64,000 nt of DNA from Streptomyces sp. XY006 (GTDB lineage Bacteria; Actinomycetota; Actinomycetes; Streptomycetales; Streptomycetaceae), in assembly GCF_002237655.1 (NCBI RefSeq), contig NZ_NOKT01000003.1:62001-126000 (forward strand), written 5' to 3'. Shown here piece by piece: positions 8,195-17,015 of this stretch; the first letter of the stretch is position 1; every line of letters starts with the position of its first letter. The position numbers and the translations under genes are program-made. The notes under the pieces were generated by a model. It searched no databases and was not told the DNA's origin. It worked only from the letters and a program-made list of their open reading frames with translations.

Positions 8195-9403
8195 TCAATG
8201 GGGCGTGCGGTGATCGGCGAAGCGGTTCGACACACCGGTCATCGCGAGCGCCAGAGCCAGGGCGGCGGCCGCGACCGGGACCGCGTAGCCCGCCGTCGCC
8301 GAGGCGTGCTCCACCGTCCAGCCGCCGAGCGCGCTGCCGCAGGCGATGCCGCCGAGCAGGCCGGTCACCGCGAGGGTCATGCCCTCGTTGAGCCGGCCCT
8401 CGGGGGTGCGCTGCTGGACCAGCGTCATGGTCGTGACCATCGTCGGGGCCGTGGCCATCCCGGCCACCAGCAGGGCCGCCGCCAGCAGCGGGAGCGAGCC
8501 GGTGAGCGCGGCGGCGAGCAGCGGCAGGGTCAGCAGCGCGGTCATCGCCGCCACGCACCAGGCGAGCCGGCCGGCAGCCGGCCCGGCCGGTCTCGCGGCG
8601 CCGTAGAGCAGGCCCGCCGCGCAGGAACCCGCCGCCTGGAGGGCCAGGACGGCACCGGCCGCGGTCCGGTGCCCCGCGGCGTCCGCGAAGGCGAGCGTGA
8701 CGACCTCCGTCGCGCCGAAGATCCCGCCCATCGCCAGGCAGACCGCGAGCAGCGGGGGCATGCCGGGCGCGCGCAGCGGCGGCTTGCCGGGTATGTGCCG
8801 CCGGACCGGCGGCTCCGTGGCACGCCGGCTGGTGAACAGCACCATGCCGGTCAGCAGCAGCACCGCGCCGGTGAGCGTGCCGGCCTCCGGGAACAGCGCC
8901 CCGCACAGGAGGGCCGCGAGCACCGGGCCCAGCATGAAGCACAGTTCGTCCGCGGCCTGCTCGAAGGAGTTGGCGGTGTGCAGGGCCTCCGCGTCACCGG
9001 GCAGCAGATGCGCCCAGCGGGCCCGGGACATGCCGCCGATGTTGGGGGTCGTGGCCGTGGCGGCGTAGGAGGCGAACAGGGTCCAGTCCGGGGCGTCGTG
9101 GCGGACGCAGAGCAGCAGGGCGAGGGAGCCGAGGACGGCGATCGCCGTGGCGGGCAGGGCCACCCGGGCCTGGCCGTGCCGGTCCACGAGCCGCGCGGTC
9201 CACGGGGCGACCACCGCGGTCGCCGCGAGCCCCGTCGCCGTGACGGCACCGGCCAGGGCGTACGAGCCCCGCGTCCCGGCGATCATGACGACCGCGCTGA
9301 CGCTGAACATGCCCATCGGCAGCCGGGCGATCAGGTTCCCGGCGGTGAAGGCGCGGGCGCCGGGCAGGCGGAACAGGCGGCGGTAGGGGGCGAGAGGCGG
9401 CAT
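8195..9403 (-). CDS. Major facilitator superfamily transporter (12 helices)
   Basis: The 402-residue membrane protein starts MPPLAPYRRLFRLPGARAFTAGNL and contains about 12 hydrophobic helices. The loop-2 motif appears as WTARLVDRHGQARVALP, and a second-half equivalent is QQRTPEGRLNEGMTL. A central cytoplasmic loop lies around RRATEPPVRRHIPGKPP. It resembles small-molecule efflux pumps of the MFS; the substrate cannot be read from sequence. It is divergent from the small gene at 9578 across a 174-bp region and lies upstream of the LacI-type gene on the same strand. Confidence 0.9.
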   Translation of the reverse strand: MPPLAPYRRLFRLPGARAFTAGNLIARLPMGMFSVSAVVMIAGTRGSYALAGAVTATGLAATAVVAPWTARLVDRHGQARVALPATAIAVLGSLALLLCVRHDAPDWTLFASYAATATTPNIGGMSRARWAHLLPGDAEALHTANSFEQAADELCFMLGPVLAALLCGALFPEAGTLTGAVLLLTGMVLFTSRRATEPPVRRHIPGKPPLRAPGMPPLLAVCLAMGGIFGATEVVTLAFADAAGHRTAAGAVLALQAAGSCAAGLLYGAARPAGPAAGRLAWCVAAMTALLTLPLLAAALTGSLPLLAAALLVAGMATAPTMVTTMTLVQQRTPEGRLNEGMTLAVTGLLGGIACGSALGGWTVEHASATAGYAVPVAAAALALALAMTGVSNRFADHRTPH

Positions 9404-9577
9404 GCGCCCACCGTCGCCCGGCGGTGATCACACCGTCCAACACCTGTTCCGCGCGGACTCACGCACCTGTGTTGTGAGTCGGCGCCGTGATCATGGGCGC
9501 CCGTTTGGACCGGCCGAAAAGGCCGTGGCGGAAAACATTCGCTCTTTGTTCTTCATACAGCGATATGGAGATTCCTA

Positions 9578-9919
9578 ATGGTCCTCATCGCGCATGGAAA
9601 AGATGCTCATTCGGGAAAATCCTTCACTCGTTTGCCGCGCATCCGCCGATGTGGGCCGACGGTTAGTCGGTACATGACCGAGGCGACCAGGAAAGACGGC
9701 TGGGCGGTAACGCTCGGCCCGTACACCTACATTCCGGCACCGGCGCACTCGTCCGCCACCGTCAACGGCACGCTCACCAGAGGCGGTTGCCCGGTCGCGC
9801 TGCAGGTGACCGAACCGGTGCTGCGCGATTTCATCGACGCCATGAGCGACCTGGAAAAGGATCTCGCCCGCCGGTGGATCAGTGCGACGGAATGGCCCGC
9901 TTTCGCGCTCGCGGAATAG
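9578..9919 (+). CDS. Small conserved-looking protein of unknown function
   Basis: The product is 113 residues with no recognisable domain. The second half (GWAVTLGPYTYIPAPAHSSATVNGTLTRGGCPVALQVTEPVLRDFIDAMSDLEKDLA is the span, about residues 40-97) looks folded: a beta-rich part, then an amphipathic helix. No signal peptide or membrane helix is present. ATG 9578 is favoured by GGAG at 9567-9570 with 7-nt spacing; an internal ATG at 9674 (MTEATRKDG) is the alternative and would give 81 residues. The upstream region is unusually AT-rich for this genome, which fits a promoter. A DUF2637-like membrane protein gene follows 11 bp later, so the two are probably co-transcribed. Confidence 0.65.
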   Translation: MVLIAHGKDAHSGKSFTRLPRIRRCGPTVSRYMTEATRKDGWAVTLGPYTYIPAPAHSSATVNGTLTRGGCPVALQVTEPVLRDFIDAMSDLEKDLARRWISATEWPAFALAE

Positions 9920-9930
9920 CGGGCCGCGTC

Positions 9931-10734
9931 ATGTACGACAACGGAATCGAGGGAACCGGACGGCACCGGGCCCCGACCCGGGATTTCGCCACCCCGCTGA
10001 CCCCGCCGGACCCCACCTGGGACCCGGCCGAGGAACTGGCCTTCATCCTCGAAGAAGCCCTCCAGCAGGAGGCGACGCGGATCCCCGCACCCCGCGACGA
10101 GCCACCGCCCGCGGCCGCGGAACCCGTCCCCGCCCCCGGCGGCGAGCGGATGAGACGGCTGCAGGACATCACCGAGGAACTCCCGCCCGTCCGGGACGTC
10201 CCCCGGCGCCACCGCAAGGTCCGCACCCGGAAGGCGCCGCGCCTGCTGCGCACCACCAGCTTCCTGGTCGCCGCCCTGGTGGCCGTGATCGCCACGGCCG
10301 TGAGCCTGCTGAGCGGCATCGTCGCCTACGACCCCCTGCGCCTGGTCGCCGCGTCCCCCGCCGAGCGCGGCCTGCGCACCTGGTGGCCCCTGCTGGTCTA
10401 CGGCCCCTGGCTGGTGGCGTCGCTGTCCGTCCTGCGCGCCGCGCTGCACCAGCGCCGCGCCGCGCACTCCTGGTGCGTCGTCCTGGTCTTCTCCTGCGTG
10501 GCCGTGCTGCTCTGTGTCGTCCAGGCGCCCCGGACCGTGCTCGGCACCGCGGCGGCGGCCCTGCCCGGTGTCGCGGCGCTGGCCTGTTTCCAGCAGGTCG
10601 TCAGGCAGATCACCCTGACGCGTCCGCCCGTGCGGTCGGCGCCCCGGCACCGGGTGGGCCAGTCCCCGGCGGCGGCCGGAGGGGACGCGCCGAAGGGCGG
10701 GAACGAGGCCCGGGGGCAGCGCACCGACCCCTGA
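9931..10734 (+). CDS. DUF2637-like membrane protein
   Basis: The 267-residue product has a polar N-terminus (MYDNGIEGTGRHRAPTR, then a Pro/Glu-rich part) and a basic patch (RRHRKVRTRKAPRLLR, about 90-105). Four hydrophobic helices follow (starting FLVAALVAVIATAVSLLSG; the others around WWPLLVYGPWLVASL, WCVVLVFSCVAVLLCVV and AAAALPGVAALACFQQVV). This order and the YDPLR and QAPRTV motifs match the actinobacterial DUF2637 membrane family as I know it, whose function is not established. The stop codon lies in the first unit of a tandem repeat (10713-10788). ATG 9931 is chosen because the sequence before it does not look like protein. Confidence 0.8.
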   Translation: MYDNGIEGTGRHRAPTRDFATPLTPPDPTWDPAEELAFILEEALQQEATRIPAPRDEPPPAAAEPVPAPGGERMRRLQDITEELPPVRDVPRRHRKVRTRKAPRLLRTTSFLVAALVAVIATAVSLLSGIVAYDPLRLVAASPAERGLRTWWPLLVYGPWLVASLSVLRAALHQRRAAHSWCVVLVFSCVAVLLCVVQAPRTVLGTAAAALPGVAALACFQQVVRQITLTRPPVRSAPRHRVGQSPAAAGGDAPKGGNEARGQRTDP

Positions 10735-10788
10735 CCTCGGGGGGGCAGCGCACCGACCCCTGGCCCCGGGGCAGCGCACCGACCCCTG
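10713..10788. repeat. Three-copy intergenic repeat overlapping a stop codon
   Basis: The 20-base unit GGGCAGCGCACCGACCCCTG, preceded by one more G, occurs at 10713-10733, 10742-10762 and 10768-10788. Linkers such as ACCTCGGG separate the copies. The TGA ending the upstream gene is within the first copy. The CCCCTGACC core is shared with the array at 366-444. Confidence 0.9.
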
Positions 10789-10823
10789 ACGCCCCGGGCC
10801 GGCGCCCGCTGTAGGTTCTCGGC

Positions 10824-11789
10824 ATGCCCGCCCACCTCGACCCGCGCCTCCTGCGTGCCTTCGTCACCGTCGCCGAGGAACTGCACTTCACCCGAGCCGC
10901 GCTCCGCCTCCACCTGGCCCAGCAGGCGCTCAGCCGGGACGTGCGGCGGCTCGAACGGGAACTGGGCGCCGAGCTGTTCGTGCGGACCACCCGGCAGGTG
11001 ACGCTCACGCCCGACGGGGAGCGGCTGCTGCCTTACGCGCGGCGCGTGCTGCGGGCGCAGGACGATCTGCTCGCCGCCTTCGGGCAGGCCCGGCCCCTGC
11101 TCGTGGACCTCAACTCCCCGGGCCTGGTCACACCGCGCCGCGTGCTGCACCGGGCCCGCGAACTGGCCCCCGGGCACGAGCTGATGGCCCGCTACGAGAG
11201 CGGCCTGACCTGGGCCGCCGGCGAGCTGCTCGCGGGCCGGCTGGACGCGTCGTTCGGACGGTTCGCCGGACTGGACCCGGCGCTGCGCAGCGGACTCGAC
11301 CACCAGCCCGTGCGCTACGAGCCGATGGCGGTCGTGCTGCCCGAGGACCACCGGCTCGCCGGGGCGGCCGAGGTGCCGCTCGCCGAGCTGGCCGGCGAGA
11401 CGGTCTACGCGGGCGCCGGCAACACACGTACGCCGGAGTGGACGGGTCTCGCCCGACTGCTCTTCGAGGGGCGGGGGATCGAACTCGCGCCGCCCGCCCC
11501 GCTGGCCGTCGGGGAGGAGGAGTTCCAGCGGATCATGGCCAGGACGCGTCACCCGATCCTGGCCGTCGTGGGATTCCCGGCCCTGCCGTCGACCGTGCTG
11601 CGGCCGCTGGTCGATCCCGTGCCGTTGTCGCCGGTGTCGCTGGTGTGGCGCAGGGGCCTGGCCCATCCCGCGTTCGGCGCGCTGCGCGGAGCGGCGGCCC
11701 GGCTGGCGGCGGAGGAGGGGTGGCTGCGGCGGCCCTCGGGGGGATGGATTCCGGCCGCCGATCATGTCCTCATGGCGTCTCACGATTGA
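10824..11789 (+). CDS. LysR-family transcriptional regulator
   Basis: The 321-residue product has the LysR winged helix-turn-helix at the N-terminus (LDPRLLRAFVTVAEELHF, then TRAALRLHLAQQALSRDVRRLERELG, residues 5-55) and VRTTRQVTLTPDGERLL. An effector-binding domain follows with a typical YEPMAVVLPEDHRLAG. LysR proteins usually activate a divergent or nearby gene in response to a small metabolite. Here the upstream gene is co-directional and the downstream gene is an unknown membrane protein, so the target is unclear. The C-terminal 25 residues (from GWLRRPSGGWIPAADH) are poorly conserved in type. Confidence 0.94.
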   Translation: MPAHLDPRLLRAFVTVAEELHFTRAALRLHLAQQALSRDVRRLERELGAELFVRTTRQVTLTPDGERLLPYARRVLRAQDDLLAAFGQARPLLVDLNSPGLVTPRRVLHRARELAPGHELMARYESGLTWAAGELLAGRLDASFGRFAGLDPALRSGLDHQPVRYEPMAVVLPEDHRLAGAAEVPLAELAGETVYAGAGNTRTPEWTGLARLLFEGRGIELAPPAPLAVGEEEFQRIMARTRHPILAVVGFPALPSTVLRPLVDPVPLSPVSLVWRRGLAHPAFGALRGAAARLAAEEGWLRRPSGGWIPAADHVLMASHD

Positions 11790-11947
11790 CACGATTCGAC
11801 ACGGCGCCCACACGGAACCTGCGCGTGCGCTACATTCGACGCCTGAGCACGGTGTGGTAATAGGGGGCGCTCGGACGGGTGGGGGCCCGGTCCGACGGCG
11901 GGTGCTCAGGTCGAAAGCGCACCTGAACCATCCCTGGGGGGAAGTGC

Positions 11948-13024
11948 GTGCGCGTGACAAAGTGGCGAGAAGACGCCCAACCCGAATGGCCCGAGGCCGC
12001 GTCCGCGACCGGTGAACTCACCGCGGACGGCGGAGCCCGGGACCGCAGAGCCACGCAGGTCTTTGCCGAGGGAGACGTCCGGGTGACCGGTGCGCGTCTG
12101 CCCGCCGGGACCGAGATACTGCGCGGCATTCCGAAGCAGAAAGAGGGCGAGGCCGACTCGCTCCCCTCGGCTCAGGCGTCCCCGGCCTCCCGCGGGGCCG
12201 CGACGGCACAGGCGTCCCGGCCGGCCGTCCGCGATCCCTGGCAGGAGCCGGAGGAGGCGGTCGCGGACGGCCCCGGTTCCGCTGCCGGCTCGGCTGCGGG
12301 TTCCGCTCCCGCCTCCGATTCCGACTCCGCCGAGCACACCCACGACCCGCACGAGGTCACGGTCCAGCTCGACGCCGTACAGCTCGGGGACGGTTTCCTC
12401 CGGCATGTGAACGACGGCCCCGGCGCAGCCCCCGCCGCCGACCGGCCCGTCTTCGTCGACGAGTCCGGCCGCCGCAGCCGCCGCTTCCGCAGGATCGGCA
12501 TGGCCGTCGCACTGGCCTGCGGCATCTACGCCGTCGTCATCGTCGCCACGCTGATGTCGGGCAACTCCAACGCGCCCTGGCTGCCCGTGCCGGGCCAGAA
12601 GGAGAACCCGCCGGCCGGGCAGGTCGACAGCCCGTCGCTGCCGGAGGAGTCGGCCCCGGCCTCGGAGCCCGGCGCCACCGTCCCGAGCGGCACGCCTGCC
12701 GCGGGCGGGAGCGCGGTGCCCACGTCCGGTCCCAGCGCCGTCCACACGGAGGCCCCCGTCGGCTCCGGCCGTCCCGATACGTCGGCCGAGCCGACGCCGA
12801 AGGCGACCCGGACCGCACCGGCCCCGGGCGGCGGCGGTGCGAGCGAGCCGGCCCCGAGCAAACCGGCGGACCCGCCGAGCACCCCGGCCACCGACCCGAC
12901 ACCCACGGGCGGTTCCACGCCGGAGCCGACCGCGACCACGGGCACCGGCGACGGCGGCGACACCGGCACCGTCGCCGAGGGCCCCGCCGAGCCGCAGCCC
13001 GTCACCGAGCCACCAGCGGTGTAG
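11948..13024 (+). CDS. Single-pass membrane protein with disordered Pro/Ala/Thr-rich exterior
   Basis: The 358-residue product has a charged, mostly disordered cytoplasmic half (to about residue 175; it contains a short conserved-looking stretch AEGDVRVTGARLPAGTEILR), then RRSRRFRRIG before one membrane helix (MAVALACGIYAVVIVATLMSG). A long Pro/Ser/Ala/Thr-rich tail outside the membrane ends the protein. No enzyme motif is seen. The start is GTG 11948, close behind a G-rich ribosome binding site at 11936-11943; GTG 11954 is a close alternative. It lies upstream of the polysaccharide genes and may belong to envelope functions, but this is inference. Confidence 0.8.
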   Translation: MRVTKWREDAQPEWPEAASATGELTADGGARDRRATQVFAEGDVRVTGARLPAGTEILRGIPKQKEGEADSLPSAQASPASRGAATAQASRPAVRDPWQEPEEAVADGPGSAAGSAAGSAPASDSDSAEHTHDPHEVTVQLDAVQLGDGFLRHVNDGPGAAPAADRPVFVDESGRRSRRFRRIGMAVALACGIYAVVIVATLMSGNSNAPWLPVPGQKENPPAGQVDSPSLPEESAPASEPGATVPSGTPAAGGSAVPTSGPSAVHTEAPVGSGRPDTSAEPTPKATRTAPAPGGGGASEPAPSKPADPPSTPATDPTPTGGSTPEPTATTGTGDGGDTGTVAEGPAEPQPVTEPPAV

Positions 13025-13415
13025 GCCGGCCGCCGGCGGCGGCCGTCGCGCGGCCTCCCGCACACGGGGCACGGCCGGGCGGCGACCGCGGTGGCGGCTC
13101 CGGCCGGACGCCCCGGGCGTCGGGCGGTGCGGCACGGGAACCGTGCCGGGACCGTGCCGCAGGCGCGGCCCTCGCGGCGGGCGGCGACCCCGCCCCTCGC
13201 TCCCGCGGCATCCGCACCCGCTCGCTCGCGCGGCGCCCGTACCGGCCTCGTCCCGCCCCGTCCGCCCGGCCACCGTCCGGTGACACCGGCCCCCCGGCCC
13301 CGGCCGGGGGTGTCACCGCCCCGACCCCGACCTCGACCCCAGACCCCGCATCACGTTCGCCGCATCACCGTCCCCGCATCACCCCGCTCCGCATCACCCC
13401 GAGGTACCACCACCC
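13025..13415 (+). other. 391-bp GC-rich gap with short repeats before the deacetylase gene
   Basis: No gene with believable composition is present. The first 300 bp are extreme in G and C. Near the end, CCGCATCACC-like units recur four times between about 13346 and 13400 (CCCCGCATCAC, CGCCGCATCACCG, CCCCGCATCACCCCG, CTCCGCATCACCCCG). The promoter of the next operon is presumably here, but no clear -35/-10 pair was found. Confidence 0.5.
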
Positions 13416-15608
13416 ATGGCATCCCCTGTCCGCCGTTCCGGGCCCGCGTCACGAGCCCGTGGGGGCTCCAGGCGCCGTCGCCTGCCCATGCGCCTGCTGT
13501 TGCCCCTGCTCGTCCTCGTCGCGCTGATGGCGATGCTCATGCTGCGCGGCTACGTGCACAGCGAGGTCCTCGCCGACCACCGCGTCGGCCCGCCCGCCGC
13601 CAACGACCGCGTCCCGAAGGACATCCTCAAGGGCGGTCCCGTCATCGACACCCGGGACGGCGACCCCACCAGCCTCCAACTGCCCGACCACGAGCTGGTC
13701 CTCACCTTCGACGACGGGCCCGACCCGGAGTGGACGCCCAAGGTGCTCGACGTGCTGAAGAAGCACGACGCCCGGGCCGTCTTCTTCATCACCGGCACCA
13801 TGGCCTCCCGCTACCCCGACCTGGTGCAGCGCATGGTCGACGAGGGCCACGAGATCGGCCTGCACACCTTCAACCACCCCGACCTGTCGCTGCAGAGCAA
13901 GAGCCGCGTCGACTGGGAACTGTCCCAGAACCAGCTCGCGCTGGCCGGGGCGGCCGGCATCCGTACCTCGCTGTTCCGCCCGCCCTACTCGTCGTACGCC
14001 CGGAACCTGGACAACAACTCCTGGCCGGTCACCGAGTACATCGGCAGCAAGGGCTACATCACCGTCGTCAACGACACCGACAGCGAGGACTGGCGCCGGC
14101 CCGGGGTCGAGAAGATCATCGAGAACGCCACGCCGAAGGGCGGCAAGGGCGCCATCGTGCTGATGCACGACTCCGGCGGCAACCGCTCCCAGACCGTGGC
14201 CGCGCTCGACCGGTACATCTCCGGGCTGCAGGACGAGGGCTACCGCTTCCACACCCTCACCGGCGCCCTGGACGCCCCGAGCGCGCACAGCCCGGTCGCC
14301 GGTCTGGAGGCGCTGAAGGGCGACGCCTGGGTCTTCCTGGTGCAGGCCTCGGAGAAGACGACCGGGGTGCTCGTCGCCGGCCTGGCCGTCGTCGGTGTAC
14401 TGGTCTTCGGACGTCTCGGGCTGATGCTGATCCTCTCCATCGCGCACGCCCGCCGGGTCCGGCGCAAGGGCTTCCGCTGGGGAGAGCCCGTCACCGAACC
14501 GGTGTCCGTGCTCGTGCCCGCCTACAACGAGGCCAAGTGCATCGAGCAGACGGTCCGTTCCCTGGTGGCCAGCGACCACCCCATCGAGGTGCTGGTCATC
14601 GACGACGGCTCCAGCGACGGCACCGCGCGCATCGTCGAGAACCTCGGCCTGCCCGGCGTGCGCGTCGTCCGCCAGCTCAACGCGGGCAAGCCGGCCGCCC
14701 TCAACCGGGGCATCGCCAACGCCCGCCACGACATCATCGTGATGATGGACGGCGACACCGTCTTCGAGCCGACCACCGTCCGCGAACTCGTGCAGCCCTT
14801 CGGCGACCCGCGCGTGGGCGCCGTCGCCGGCAACGCCAAGGTCGGCAACCGCGACTCGCTCATCGGGGCCTGGCAGCACATCGAGTACGTGATGGGCTTC
14901 AACCTCGACCGCCGCATGTACGACGTCCTGCGCTGCATGCCGACCATCCCCGGCGCGGTCGGCGCGTTCCGGCGCAGCGCGCTGGAACGGGTCGGCGGCA
15001 TGAGCGACGACACGCTCGCCGAGGACACCGACATCACCATGGCCCTGCACCGCGACGGCTGGCACGTCGTCTACGCGGAGAAGGCCATCGCCTGGACCGA
15101 GGCGCCCGAGTCCGTGCAGCAGCTGTGGTCCCAGCGCTACCGCTGGTCGTACGGCACGATGCAGGCGATCTGGAAGCACCGCCGGGCCCTCGTCGACCGC
15201 GGGCCCTCGGGCCGCTTCGGACGGGTCGGCCTGCCGCTGGTGTCGATGTTCATGGTCGTGGCGCCGCTGCTCGCCCCGCTGATCGACGTGTTCCTGCTGT
15301 ACGGGCTGGTGTTCGGCCCGACCGAGAAGACCATCGGCGCCTGGCTGGGCGTCCTCGCCGTGCAAGGGGTGTGCGCGGCGTACGCGTTCCACCTGGACAA
15401 GGAACGCATGACCCACCTCATCTCCCTGCCGCTCCAGCAACTCCTCTACCGGCAGCTCATGTACGTCGTCCTCCTCCAGTCCTGGATCACCGCCCTCACC
15501 GGCGGCCGGCTGCGCTGGCAGAAGCTGCGGCGCACGGGCGCGGTGGGGCTGCCCGGGGGCGGCACCGCCACGCCGCAGCAGCAGATGGACGGGAGGCCGG
15601 TCGGATGA
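13416..15608 (+). CDS. Bifunctional polysaccharide deacetylase / processive family-2 glycosyltransferase
   Basis: The 730-residue fusion has a basic N-terminus and one signal-anchor helix (LLLPLLVLVALMAMLML, about 27-44). An extracellular NodB-type deacetylase follows, with TFDDGPDPEWTP (about 97-108), the metal-binding GLHTFNHPD and FRPPYSSY. After two helices comes a cytoplasmic GT2 domain starting VSVLVPAYNEAKC (about 363), with DDGSSDGT, MDGDT, AEDTD and QRYRW (about 572-576), then more membrane helices. The Q..RW motif marks processive synthases such as those making chitin-like or N-acetylglucosamine polymers. The enzyme probably polymerises an amino sugar and deacetylates the product outside. 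It overlaps the following acyltransferase by 4 bp. Confidence 0.93.
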   Translation: MASPVRRSGPASRARGGSRRRRLPMRLLLPLLVLVALMAMLMLRGYVHSEVLADHRVGPPAANDRVPKDILKGGPVIDTRDGDPTSLQLPDHELVLTFDDGPDPEWTPKVLDVLKKHDARAVFFITGTMASRYPDLVQRMVDEGHEIGLHTFNHPDLSLQSKSRVDWELSQNQLALAGAAGIRTSLFRPPYSSYARNLDNNSWPVTEYIGSKGYITVVNDTDSEDWRRPGVEKIIENATPKGGKGAIVLMHDSGGNRSQTVAALDRYISGLQDEGYRFHTLTGALDAPSAHSPVAGLEALKGDAWVFLVQASEKTTGVLVAGLAVVGVLVFGRLGLMLILSIAHARRVRRKGFRWGEPVTEPVSVLVPAYNEAKCIEQTVRSLVASDHPIEVLVIDDGSSDGTARIVENLGLPGVRVVRQLNAGKPAALNRGIANARHDIIVMMDGDTVFEPTTVRELVQPFGDPRVGAVAGNAKVGNRDSLIGAWQHIEYVMGFNLDRRMYDVLRCMPTIPGAVGAFRRSALERVGGMSDDTLAEDTDITMALHRDGWHVVYAEKAIAWTEAPESVQQLWSQRYRWSYGTMQAIWKHRRALVDRGPSGRFGRVGLPLVSMFMVVAPLLAPLIDVFLLYGLVFGPTEKTIGAWLGVLAVQGVCAAYAFHLDKERMTHLISLPLQQLLYRQLMYVVLLQSWITALTGGRLRWQKLRRTGAVGLPGGGTATPQQQMDGRPVG

Positions 15609-16822
15609 CCACGGCTCCCGTCGCGCAGGCCGTACCGGACCTGCCGAAGGAACAGACCCCTTCGCCGAAGCCCGGCCGCGACCGCTACTTCGACCTGCTG
15701 CGCGCCCTCGCGCTGTTCCGGGTCGTGCTCTACCACCTGACCGGCTGGGCCTGGCTGCCGCTGGTGTTCCCCTCCATGGGCGTGATGTTCGCCCTCGCCG
15801 GCAACCTCATGGCCCGCTCGCTCAAGCGCCCGCCGGTCCAGGTGATCCGCGGCCGCATGCGCCGGCTGCTGCCCCCGCTGTGGCTGCTGGGCGTCGTGGG
15901 CGTCACCGGCATGGTCCTCCAGGGCTGGGGACCGGGTGACGACGGCCACCCCGGCTGGTGGTGGCTCCACCTCACCTTCTGGATCGTCCCGTTCAGCGAC
16001 CCGCCGTACGGCGAGGGGCTGCCCGGTGTGCCCGGCCTCATCGGCGAGAACTGGGCGGCGGACCTCGCGGGCCCGCTCTGGTACATCCGTGCCTACCTCT
16101 GGTACGTCCTGCTGTCCCCGCTGCTGCTGAAGGCCGTGCGCGCCCTGCCGGTGGTCACGCTGTCCCTGCCCATCGTCCTGGCCGTCGCCTTCGAGCAGGG
16201 CTGGCTCACGCTGCCCGGCGAGCGGATCCCCTCGGCGCTGACGGACTTCTCCACGTTCGGTGCCTGCTGGATCCTCGGCATGGCCCACCAGGAGGGCATC
16301 CTGCGGCGGCTGCCGCGCTACGTCGTCCCGTCCGTGGCGCCCGTCATCGCCCTGGCCGGCCTCTGGTACGCCGTGCGCCACGACTTCGGCACCGGCAACG
16401 ACCTCGACAGCATGCCCCTGGCCCAGGCCCTGTGGTCCTTCGGCACGGTCCTGCTGCTGCTCCACGTCAGCCCGTCCTGGTCCGAGTGGCCCCGCCGGCT
16501 GCGCCCCCTGGCCGGCACGATCACCCTGCTCAACTCCAGGGCCGTCACGATCTACCTCTGGCACAACACCTGCATCCTGATCGCGGCGACCCTCTGGGAC
16601 CACCTGTGGGCCTTCCCTCTCCTGGAACAGAACGTCCCAGGCCTCCTCGAAAGCCCCTGGCCGGTCCTGGCCCTGGTCTGGCTCCTCATCGGCGCCTGCA
16701 TCCTGACCTTCGGCTGGGCGGAGGACCTGGCGGCCAGGCAGAGGCCACGGTTGTGGCCGACGGGTGAGCGGCGGGGCAGGGGGCGGCGAGGGGAACGGAG
16801 GCGAGCGGCGGCCGGCGCCTGA
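15605..16822 (+). CDS. Membrane acyltransferase (acyltransferase 3 family)
   Basis: The 405-residue multi-spanning protein begins MTTAPVAQAVPDLPKEQ. It shows the family signature RDRYFDLLRALALFRVVLYHLTGWAW (residues about 26-51), with the histidine proposed to be catalytic, and about ten further helices. GRMRRLLPPLWLLGV and LWYIRAYLWYVLLSP also match the family. Such enzymes add acyl groups such as acetyl or succinyl to surface polysaccharides. ATG 15605 overlaps the upstream stop (ATGA), so translation is coupled with the deacetylase/glycosyltransferase and the acyltransferase probably decorates the same polymer. The last 40 residues are Arg-rich and may be disordered. Confidence 0.9.
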   Translation: MTTAPVAQAVPDLPKEQTPSPKPGRDRYFDLLRALALFRVVLYHLTGWAWLPLVFPSMGVMFALAGNLMARSLKRPPVQVIRGRMRRLLPPLWLLGVVGVTGMVLQGWGPGDDGHPGWWWLHLTFWIVPFSDPPYGEGLPGVPGLIGENWAADLAGPLWYIRAYLWYVLLSPLLLKAVRALPVVTLSLPIVLAVAFEQGWLTLPGERIPSALTDFSTFGACWILGMAHQEGILRRLPRYVVPSVAPVIALAGLWYAVRHDFGTGNDLDSMPLAQALWSFGTVLLLLHVSPSWSEWPRRLRPLAGTITLLNSRAVTIYLWHNTCILIAATLWDHLWAFPLLEQNVPGLLESPWPVLALVWLLIGACILTFGWAEDLAARQRPRLWPTGERRGRGRRGERRRAAAGA

Positions 16823-16921
16823 GCCGGGGCCGCTCTCGCCGCAGGCCGGGGCCGCGGCGCGGAAAACCGGTGGGACCTCTCATCCGCGCCCGGGCGGGGG
16901 TGAGAGCAAAGTTCCCTCGCG

Positions 16922-16947
16922 GTCACTCGGTGGCACAGGCAGGAAAC
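16922..16947 (+). promoter_or_regulatory. Candidate GlnR-type nitrogen box upstream of narK
   Basis: GGCAC at 16932-16936, six bases, then GAAAC at 16943-16947 fits the GlnR half-site arrangement gTnAC-n6-GaAAC with one mismatch. A further GTCAC lies at 16922-16926, 10 bp upstream. It sits 69-94 bp before the narK start. GlnR control of nitrate genes is known in Streptomyces; this particular box is inferred by eye. Confidence 0.35.
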
Positions 16948-17015
16948 GCGTCCTCCCTACCTTCGGGACCAGTCACTCGAAGTACCACCGAGTCCCGGAG
17001 CACAGTGGAGGCGTC

